Assembly (NCBI GenBank): GCA_002724825.1
Contig: PBPU01000057.1
Span: forward strand, 4,756 to 11,626
DNA: 6,871 bases
Origin: Acidimicrobiaceae bacterium
GTDB taxonomy: Bacteria; Actinomycetota; Acidimicrobiia; Acidimicrobiales; UBA8592
Direction of reading: 5' to 3'
The notes beneath the pieces are model-generated. The model searched no databases. It worked only from the letters and a program-made list of their open reading frames with translations, and was not told where the DNA came from. Below are positions 1 to 5,939 of the stretch, piece by piece. The first letter of the stretch is position 1; every line of letters starts with the position of its first letter. The position numbers and the translations under genes are program-made.

Positions 1-162
1 GACGACAGCATTTTCATGCACTGTTTACCTGCCCATCCAGGGGAGGAAGTATCACGGTCTGTTCTTGATAACGGTAAGAGCAGGATATGGGAACAAGCAG
101 AAAACCGAATGCATGCTGCAAGAGGTTTTCTATTGCACCTATTTCAAGAGGAGAATCAATAG
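1..162 (+). CDS. argF: Ornithine carbamoyltransferase, C-terminal end (partial)
   Basis: This is the last 53 codons and the stop of a gene that begins before the window. ArgF transfers the carbamoyl group of carbamoyl phosphate to ornithine, giving citrulline in the cytoplasm. Frame 1 is open from the first base and contains HCLPAHPGEEV (fragment residues 7-17), the ornithine carbamoyltransferase signature whose Cys (fragment residue 8) lies in the ornithine-binding active site. The terminal helix ENRMHAARGFLLHLF matches the family's C-terminal ENR-H motif, which carries an active-site Arg. The stop TAG shares its last base with the GTG start of argR, so the two are probably translationally coupled. 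The arginine context supports the anabolic enzyme (argF) rather than a catabolic one. Confidence 0.95.
   Translation, partial: DDSIFMHCLPAHPGEEVSRSVLDNGKSRIWEQAENRMHAARGFLLHLFQEENQ
146..155 (+). promoter_or_regulatory. Ribosome binding site that sets the argR start
   Basis: AAGAGGAGAA lies inside the last codons of argF, with the AGGAG core at 149-153. It is eight bases before the GTG at 162. No comparable Shine-Dalgarno sequence precedes the upstream in-frame ATG at 87, so this site decides the argR start. Confidence 0.75.
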
Positions 163-629
163 TGACTACCAAAAGGCAACGTCAACAAGTAATTGTGCAA
201 CTTTTAGCTGAACAATCTGTTCGTTCTCAAAGTCAGCTAGTCGAACTCCTTGGAGTAGAAGGAATTGAGACGACACAAAAAACCGTCTCAAAAGATCTAG
301 ATGAACTAGGTTCTGTCACGGTTCGCGGCAGTGGTGGCAAGATCATTTATGCAATCCCTGAGCTTCCGTCTGAACAACATCTGCCGGAAGACCATTTGAA
401 GAGAGTTCTGGGCGAGTGGGTTGTTGATGTTAGTTCTTCCGGAAATGTCGTAATATTGCGAACCCCTCCTGGATCAGCTCATGTAGTAGCTTCGGCTATT
501 GATAGGGCTGGAGTAGAGACGATACTAGGGACAGTGGCAGGTGACGACACCATAATGATCATTACGAATGAAGGAATCAGCGGAAGCAGTGTTGCGGATT
601 CGCTGAGGAAAACAGCAGGATTGGAATAA
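162..629 (+). CDS. argR: Arginine repressor ArgR
   Basis: ArgR is the hexameric arginine-responsive DNA-binding regulator of arginine genes. The predicted protein has 155 residues, normal for the family. Residues 4-65 form the winged helix-turn-helix domain; TQKTVSKDL (38-46) is the recognition-helix region, where most homologues have SRDL, so this copy carries a conservative Lys for Arg. Residues about 84-155 form the oligomerisation and arginine-binding domain, with GTVAGDDT (123-130) containing the paired Asp residues that contact arginine. I chose GTG 162 over the in-frame ATG at 87. GTG has a strong ribosome binding site, overlaps the argF stop by one base and gives the family length, whereas the longer version adds 25 residues read out of frame from argF. 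ArgG follows after four bases. The gene probably sits in the operon it regulates; no ArgR operator was recognised inside the window. Confidence 0.94.
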   Translation: MTTKRQRQQVIVQLLAEQSVRSQSQLVELLGVEGIETTQKTVSKDLDELGSVTVRGSGGKIIYAIPELPSEQHLPEDHLKRVLGEWVVDVSSSGNVVILRTPPGSAHVVASAIDRAGVETILGTVAGDDTIMIITNEGISGSSVADSLRKTAGLE

Positions 630-633
630 GAAA

Positions 634-1863
634 ATGGAATCAGCATCAGACATTAATAAGGTCGTATTGGCTTACTCGGGTGGTCTCGATACCTCGATAA
701 TTTTGAAATGGCTTCAAGATACCTATGAGTGTGAGGTTGTTACCTTTACAGCAGATATAGGACAAGGGGAAGAAGTCGAGCCGGCCCGAACGAAAGCGCT
801 TCAAATGGGAGTGCCCGAAAATGAGATCTATATCGAAGACCTATGTGAAGATTTCGCCCGAGATTATGTATTCCCGATGTTCAGGGCAAACGCTATTTAC
901 GAGGGTGAATACCTTCTTGGAACTTCAATAGCACGACCTCTTATCGCAAAACGGCTTGTCGAAATAGCGAAAGAAACCAAAGCCGACGCGATAAGTCATG
1001 GAGCTACTGGTAAGGGTAACGATCAGGTGCGATTTGAATTAGGTGCTTATGCCTTAGACCCGTCAATAAAGATCGTGGCGCCATGGAGAGAATGGAGCCT
1101 TGGGTCTCGCGAGTCACTTATGGCCTATGCCGAAGAGCACAGCATTCCTATTGAAATGAAAAGAGGTAAAGAATCACCTTTTTCAATGGACGCAAACCTT
1201 CTCCATATTTCCTACGAGGGCGGGCCTTTAGAAGATCCATGGGTTCAACCGCCGGAGGAGATGTGGAGATGGTCGGTGAGTCCAGAAGCAGCGCCGAATG
1301 AAGCTACATTTGTTGAGATTAGCTATCAATCAGGCGATATTGTTGCTATCGACGGAAAGTCACTGACTCCCGCTCAAGTTCTTTCTACTCTTAATGAACT
1401 TGGTGGGTCGAATGGTATCGGAAGGCTGGATATAGTCGAAAACCGCTTTGTCGGGATGAAGTCACGAGGTGCTTATGAAACTCCAGGTGGAAGCATTATG
1501 CTTAAAGCCCACCGCGCTATAGAGAGTTTGACTTTAGACAGAGAAGTCGCTCACCTTAAAGATGAATTAATGCCAAGGTATGCGAGTCTTATCTATAACG
1601 GCTATTGGTGGAGTCCAGAGCGAGAGATGCTTCAAACGGCTATAGACCACAGTCAGCTCTTGGTTAATGGGGACGTTAGATTGAAGCTGTTCAAAGGAAA
1701 TGTAGAAGTCGTTGGCCGACGAAGCGAAGAGTCACTTTTCGACGAAAAGATAGCGACCTTTGAAGATGATGAAGGTGTATATGACCAGGCTGATGCTGGT
1801 GGTTTTATTAAATTGAATGCTTTACGACTAAGGACATTGGCATCGAAGCGGATAGGGAAATGA
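634..1863 (+). CDS. argG: Argininosuccinate synthase
   Basis: This cytoplasmic enzyme uses ATP to condense citrulline with aspartate into argininosuccinate, the penultimate step of arginine synthesis. It has 409 residues, close to the usual 400 or so. The N-terminal AYSGGLDTS (13-21) is the ATP-binding P-loop-like signature of the N-type ATP pyrophosphatase fold. GEYLLGTSIARP (91-102) is a conserved substrate-site segment. GATGKGNDQVRFE (123-135) is the second family signature and binds citrulline, aspartate and ATP. The C-terminal half is the synthetase/tetramerisation domain and is complete, with no frameshift. The ATG lies four bases after the argR stop. The Shine-Dalgarno sequence is weak (a GGA at 623-625), which fits coupling to argR translation. 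Confidence 0.98.
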   Translation: MESASDINKVVLAYSGGLDTSIILKWLQDTYECEVVTFTADIGQGEEVEPARTKALQMGVPENEIYIEDLCEDFARDYVFPMFRANAIYEGEYLLGTSIARPLIAKRLVEIAKETKADAISHGATGKGNDQVRFELGAYALDPSIKIVAPWREWSLGSRESLMAYAEEHSIPIEMKRGKESPFSMDANLLHISYEGGPLEDPWVQPPEEMWRWSVSPEAAPNEATFVEISYQSGDIVAIDGKSLTPAQVLSTLNELGGSNGIGRLDIVENRFVGMKSRGAYETPGGSIMLKAHRAIESLTLDREVAHLKDELMPRYASLIYNGYWWSPEREMLQTAIDHSQLLVNGDVRLKLFKGNVEVVGRRSEESLFDEKIATFEDDEGVYDQADAGGFIKLNALRLRTLASKRIGK

Positions 1864-1872
1864 ACTCCGGAA

Positions 1873-1878
1873 AAGGAA
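1873..1878 (+). promoter_or_regulatory. Ribosome binding site of argH
   Basis: AAGGAA lies in the 22-base gap between argG and argH, seven bases before the ATG at 1886. It supports that start for argH. Confidence 0.6.
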
Positions 1879-1885
1879 ACAGACA

Positions 1886-3286
1886 ATGAATCAAAACTCC
1901 GGCAATGATGAAAGTAAATCACTCTGGCATGGCCGTTTTCTTGAGCAATCAGCAGACGAATTGCAGAAGCTTAATAACAGTATCTCGTATGATATTCGTC
2001 TGTTTAGTCAGGACATTGAGGGATCTCGGGTGCATGCGAAAATGCTTCAAAAAATTGGTGTTTTCTCTAAAGATGAGCTCACCGAGGTGCTATTAGCTCT
2101 CGATCAGGTTGAAGAAGAAATTCAAAGTGGGTCATTCTCAGTTCTTCCAACCGATGAAGATGTCCACACCTATGTTGAAAGGCGAGTAACGGAAATTGCC
2201 CCTTCAGGAGCGCGGCTACATACGGGAAGAAGTAGAAACGATCAGGTGGCAACAGATTTAAGGCTTTGGACGAAAGAAGCGCTTACGGACGTGGCTCGTA
2301 TGGCTATTTCTCTCCAAAGGGCCCTTCTTGAGAAAGCGAAAGAGGTTGATGGAGCTGTTCTTCCGGGGTACACCCATCTCCAACAGGCGCAGCCCGTACC
2401 CCTAGGCCATCATCTCCTAGCACATGGATGGTCGATTTCACGAGATGTCGAAAGGCTCTTACAAGCAATCGAACGCATGGACGTTTCCCCTCTGGGTGCA
2501 GGGGCTATGGCAGGGTCTTCGATACCGTTGGATGTAGATGCTGTCGCGGACGACCTTCATTTTTCAAGAGTTTTTGATAACAGCATTGATGCTGTTTCTG
2601 ATAGAGATTTTGTTGCAGATGCGTTATATGTTCTTGCTCTTCTTGGCATTCACCTTTCGAGGATAGGGGAGGAAGTGATCATTTGGTCCTCATCTGAATT
2701 TGGTTTTATAGAACTTTCTGACAGCTTCTCAACAGGGTCTTCAATGATGCCGCAGAAGAAAAACCCAGACATTGCTGAATTAGCTCGAGGTAAATCTGGA
2801 AGATTAATAGGAAACCTTGCAGGATTTTTAGCAACATTGAAGGCTCTTCCTCTTTCATATAACAAGGACCTTCAAGAAGATAAAGAGCCACTATTTGATG
2901 CAGTCGATACAGTATCGAATATCCTGCCCGCAGTAACGGGAATGATTAGTTCAGCAACGTTTCAGATTGAACAAATGCGTGACCAGGCTCTATCACCATA
3001 TTTAGCGACAACGGACTTAGCGGAATGGCTCGTTCAGCGAGGAATGCCGTTCCGTGAAGCGCATGCAGTCATCGGGCAATTAGTAGCTAGGGCTTTATCG
3101 GAGGGAGTTGCTTTGGAGGATCTTATTTCCATGGATGAGAACCTAGGGGAAGAAGCTGTATCTTTGTTAGAAGAGGGCAGGTTATTCAACAGCAAAAAAA
3201 CACATGGTTCTGCGAGTTTAGAAAAACTAGCTGATCAAATTGAAAGGTTCGAAAACAAAATATGCTCGGATGAAGGAAAACTATGA
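1886..3286 (+). CDS. argH: Argininosuccinate lyase
   Basis: ArgH cleaves argininosuccinate to arginine and fumarate, the last step of the pathway. The 466-residue protein is full length for the fumarase/aspartase superfamily member. Visible motifs are SLWHGRF (12-18) at the N-terminus, HTGRSRNDQVATD (112-124), GYTHLQ with the acid/base His164, the SDRDF segment (238-242), and GSSMMPQKKNPD (284-295), the superfamily signature loop that carries the catalytic Ser and closes over the substrate. An AAGGAA ribosome binding site is seven bases upstream of the ATG. The gene ends in ATGA, overlapping the next gene by four bases, so the downstream thioesterase is probably co-translated with it. No missing residues or breaks were seen. 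Confidence 0.98.
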   Translation: MNQNSGNDESKSLWHGRFLEQSADELQKLNNSISYDIRLFSQDIEGSRVHAKMLQKIGVFSKDELTEVLLALDQVEEEIQSGSFSVLPTDEDVHTYVERRVTEIAPSGARLHTGRSRNDQVATDLRLWTKEALTDVARMAISLQRALLEKAKEVDGAVLPGYTHLQQAQPVPLGHHLLAHGWSISRDVERLLQAIERMDVSPLGAGAMAGSSIPLDVDAVADDLHFSRVFDNSIDAVSDRDFVADALYVLALLGIHLSRIGEEVIIWSSSEFGFIELSDSFSTGSSMMPQKKNPDIAELARGKSGRLIGNLAGFLATLKALPLSYNKDLQEDKEPLFDAVDTVSNILPAVTGMISSATFQIEQMRDQALSPYLATTDLAEWLVQRGMPFREAHAVIGQLVARALSEGVALEDLISMDENLGEEAVSLLEEGRLFNSKKTHGSASLEKLADQIERFENKICSDEGKL

Positions 3287-3672
3287 CTTACAATCACGAG
3301 GTCCGTATCCGATACGCTGACTGCGATATGCAGGGCGTTGTCTACAATGCTCATTATTTGACGTTCGTCGATGATGCCTTTGACTGTTGGCTTCGAAGTT
3401 TAGATTTAGCTTTTGAGAGTGTATATGGGTGGGAAGTAATGCTCAAAAAGGCTGAGATTACATGGCATTTACCTGTAAAATTTGCTGATCAATTACAGAT
3501 TCAGTGTGGGATTGAGAGCTGGGGGAATACAAGTTTCAAAGCACTTTTTGAGGGGAAGGTGAGGGGAGAGTCTTCGTTTACTTCATCTGTAATCTATGTA
3601 TGTGTAGACCATGAAAACTACAGTCCTATTCCTGTTCCCCAAGAGCTTCATGATCACCTGTCGAGTTCCTAG
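3283..3672 (+). CDS. Hotdog-fold acyl-CoA thioesterase (4HBT/YbgC-like)
   Basis: This 129-residue cytoplasmic protein has the length and N-terminal motif of the 4-hydroxybenzoyl-CoA thioesterase family, which hydrolyses acyl-CoA thioesters. YADCDMQGVVYNAHYL (11-26) fits the family pattern in which an Asp precedes a Gly-Val-Val-Tyr helix start. Asp15 aligns with the catalytic Asp17 of the Pseudomonas enzyme. The pattern FVDDAFDCWL follows in the central helix, and the strands after residue 55 fit a single hotdog domain. Its ATG overlaps the argH stop (ATGA), with GAAGGA close upstream at 3272-3277, so it is very probably read from the arginine transcript. The substrate cannot be told from sequence. 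No Tol-Pal genes are nearby, so the ybgC name is not justified. Confidence 0.88.
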   Translation: MTYNHEVRIRYADCDMQGVVYNAHYLTFVDDAFDCWLRSLDLAFESVYGWEVMLKKAEITWHLPVKFADQLQIQCGIESWGNTSFKALFEGKVRGESSFTSSVIYVCVDHENYSPIPVPQELHDHLSSS

Positions 3673-3696
3673 TAGTATGACAATACAGGTAACCCA

Positions 3697-4302
3697 GTGA
3701 TACCAGCCAGTGCCTCATTTACTTTCGATCTCCCATCCGGAGGGTCAATTTCACAAGCACAGCATGAAGTTCGAAACGCTTTATCTAGTTCATCCGAGTC
3801 GGATCTGGCTCGTGAGAAAATCCTTGAATTTATAACTGAACATGACGATGCCCTATACCGAACGTGTGTTGAGGGTCATTTGACCGGATCGGCACTGATC
3901 GTAGAAAGTTCATATCAGAAGGTTTTGGTCATGCTCCATAAAAAACTTGGTATCTGGCTTCAACCAGGTGGCCATGCAGATGGAGAGGGGCATTTATCTA
4001 ATGTCGCGTATAGAGAGGCTTACGAAGAAACGGGAATCGAAAATTTAGCTCTTTGGACTACTGCAATCGATTGTGACGTGCATAAAATCCCAGAATTAGG
4101 AGATGAAAAAGAGCACTTTCACTTTGACCTCACGTATCTTCTCATAGCACCCGAAGACGCAGTGATAAAGCGGAACCATGAAAGTACAGATATGCGGTGG
4201 GTCACCCTCGAGGAGCTAAAAGTACTTACAGGAGAAGAGAGACTCCAACGCATGGCTCGAATAGGCCTTGAATTAGCTCAAAGAATTAACCTACCTCAAT
4301 AG
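3697..4302 (+). CDS. NUDIX hydrolase
   Basis: This 201-residue protein should hydrolyse a nucleoside-diphosphate-linked substrate (X-PP-Y) with bound Mg2+. The N-terminal 55 or so residues are helical-looking; the NUDIX fold follows, starting at GHLTGSALIVE (60-70). The NUDIX box runs from Gly92 to Ile114 and ends in REAYEETGI (106-114), which supplies the metal-binding glutamates. It is preceded by WLQPGGHADG (87-96), typical of a common bacterial NUDIX subgroup. The first Glu of the consensus is not in register: Gly98 occupies that place and Glu97 lies one residue earlier. The start is GTG, the first possible start after the in-frame stop at 3673, with a weak AGGT six bases upstream. It follows the thioesterase by 24 bases. 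The substrate is unknown; sanitising of damaged nucleotides or cleavage of CoA or ADP-ribose are all possible. Confidence 0.87.
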   Translation: MIPASASFTFDLPSGGSISQAQHEVRNALSSSSESDLAREKILEFITEHDDALYRTCVEGHLTGSALIVESSYQKVLVMLHKKLGIWLQPGGHADGEGHLSNVAYREAYEETGIENLALWTTAIDCDVHKIPELGDEKEHFHFDLTYLLIAPEDAVIKRNHESTDMRWVTLEELKVLTGEERLQRMARIGLELAQRINLPQ

Positions 4303-4361
4303 TAGGTATTTGCTGGCCTGATGATGCCTCCAAACCGCAAAGCAGCCCTACACTCTCACAT

Positions 4362-4427
4362 ATGACTATGCGGGGAAATCACACTTTACTTAGTTTGCTA
4401 TTTCTTTCATTTCTTATCTTCGCTTGC
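4362..4427 (+). other. Lipoprotein signal peptide and lipobox
   Basis: Codons 1-22 encode a short basic start (Arg4, His7), a hydrophobic core rich in Leu and Phe (residues 9-20), and the lipobox Ile-Phe-Ala-Cys. Cys22 (4425-4427) is the expected lipidation site after cleavage by signal peptidase II. Phe at -2 is not the commonest residue, but the polar, flexible stretch straight after the Cys fits a lipoprotein. Confidence 0.8.
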
Positions 4428-5873
4428 GGAACTAACGAAGATGCTTCAACCCCACAGTCGGTCAATACTGAAGCCAGTTCGGCTTCTGAAATAAGCACTG
4501 ACGACACGCCTCAGAACTCCCCAAATGAATCACCAGAGGAGAGCCAGCAAACAGAAACCATTAGCTTTGAGAAGAAGATACTCCCAATAATTGAGGCGTC
4601 CTGCGCACGCTGTCATACCGGAGATGCCCCAGGAACGACCCACGCTCTACTAGAAACTGCTTCGGATGTATCAGCGTATGCCTTTGCAGTTGCAGCAGTT
4701 GTTGAAGCAGGAATCATGCCGCCTTGGCCAGCTTCAAACTTGAGTGTTCCATTCGAACATGACTGGAGTTTAAGCCAGCAAGAGAGAGAGGCTGTCATTC
4801 AATGGACTAAATCTGGCGGCAGTATTGACATTGACCCATCAACCAAGATCTCCGCAAGGGAGGAAGTTCACCACCTTGTTGATTTCGATCAAGAGATATT
4901 TCCAATAGGGAATTACGATGGGGAGAAGGGGCAAAGCGACGAATACCGATGTTTTATTTATGACCCCCAATTAACAGAACGAAAATACCTTGTCGGCTAT
5001 GAATTTGTTCCCGATCAGACAGAAGTGGTCCATCATCTCGTCGGGTATAGAGTTCCAGAAGAACTTCGAGAAGCAGCCGACCAAAGAAACTACTCTGATG
5101 GGCAAGGAGGTTGGAGCTGCTTTGGAGGAACTGGACTTGGAGGGAGCCAGGTAGGAACGCTTAATCAAATGATTACTCTCTGGGGGCCTGGGACAGGTGC
5201 GGTTGAATATCATGATGGGCACGGTTTACTAATGGAGCCCGGAGACTTCTTCGTGATGCAGATTCACTACCACTATGATGTTGAAGCACCAGCAGATAAT
5301 TCCTCTTTTCGAGCAAAATGGAGTGCGGATGAATCAATAACTCCAGTAGAGCTAATCCAGTATTTCGCCCCAGCAGAAATACCTTGCTCTACAACCGAAT
5401 CAGGGCCATTATGCGATCGTGAAGTGTCGCTTATCGATCGATTGGCTAGCTACGACGGAGAAGGAGTGCAGGCGAATATGATCCTAGATCTCTGTGGTTA
5501 TTCTCCTGATGATTTCTCTCATATGACAGATGGTTATGCATCATCAACGTGCGATCAACCTGCAAGATTTTCTGGGATGATCGTTTCCGTTCTTGGCCAC
5601 CAACATGGCATAGGTACAACATTTAGGATGACCCTAAATCCAGATACTCCCGACGAACGGATTCTCCTTGATATTCCCAGATGGGATTTCGAATGGCAGT
5701 TTAACTATGACCCAATTGAAGAAATTATGATAAAGCCCAGCGACACCATCCGACTAGAATGTACGTGGGATCGTTCTCTTAGGCCGCCAGATGCTGAACC
5801 GAGATATGTTCTTTGGGCTGACGGCAGCGATGATGAGATGTGTTTCGGTATCATCATGGGTACTAGAACGTAG
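4362..5873 (+). CDS. Lipoprotein with cytochrome c-like domain fused to copper type II monooxygenase-like module
   Basis: This 503-residue predicted exported protein appears to be a redox enzyme anchored outside the membrane. Residues 1-21 form a signal peptide ending in LIFA before Cys22, a lipobox. Residues 23-66 are a Ser/Thr/Glu/Gln-rich tether. Residues 67-155 look like a small c-type cytochrome domain: CARCH (81-85) is the haem attachment motif, and Met119 in GIMPPWP is a plausible sixth haem ligand. Residues about 165-503 resemble the two domains of peptidylglycine alpha-hydroxylating and dopamine beta-monooxygenases. By analogy, His224-His225 and His302 (or His304) would bind one copper, and His413, His415 and Met493 (DEMCF) the other. 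The stretch LLDIPRWDFEWQFNY (435-449) is characteristic of the second domain. Several Cys residues (197, 253, 342, 351, 378, 397, 467, 494) could form disulfides. No clear ribosome binding site precedes the ATG; another ATG lies at codon 3. The substrate is unknown. Confidence 0.86.
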   Translation: MTMRGNHTLLSLLFLSFLIFACGTNEDASTPQSVNTEASSASEISTDDTPQNSPNESPEESQQTETISFEKKILPIIEASCARCHTGDAPGTTHALLETASDVSAYAFAVAAVVEAGIMPPWPASNLSVPFEHDWSLSQQEREAVIQWTKSGGSIDIDPSTKISAREEVHHLVDFDQEIFPIGNYDGEKGQSDEYRCFIYDPQLTERKYLVGYEFVPDQTEVVHHLVGYRVPEELREAADQRNYSDGQGGWSCFGGTGLGGSQVGTLNQMITLWGPGTGAVEYHDGHGLLMEPGDFFVMQIHYHYDVEAPADNSSFRAKWSADESITPVELIQYFAPAEIPCSTTESGPLCDREVSLIDRLASYDGEGVQANMILDLCGYSPDDFSHMTDGYASSTCDQPARFSGMIVSVLGHQHGIGTTFRMTLNPDTPDERILLDIPRWDFEWQFNYDPIEEIMIKPSDTIRLECTWDRSLRPPDAEPRYVLWADGSDDEMCFGIIMGTRT

Positions 5874-5939
5874 CGAATTTGATGGCTAGGAGTTGCCACA
5901 AGTTATGAAAAGAGCCCAGCGCAATCTAAGATATTACTA

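Noticed and set aside
87..161. N-terminal extension of ArgR from an in-frame ATG
   Set aside because: These bases encode the conserved argF C-terminus in frame 1; the extension has no ribosome binding site and would make ArgR longer than its family.
1653..1922. Open frame on the minus strand across the end of argG
   Set aside because: It lies antisense to a clear argG coding region, has no recognisable motif and is explained by codon structure of the real gene.
4289..4307. Short inverted repeat at the NUDIX stop codon (ACCTAC, seven-base loop, GTAGGT)
   Set aside because: The stem is only six pairs with no run of T after it, so it is not a convincing intrinsic terminator.
4349..4354. TACACT as a possible -10 box before the lipoprotein gene
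   Set aside because: It matches only four of six consensus bases and lies too close to the ATG; no -35-like sequence is at the right spacing.
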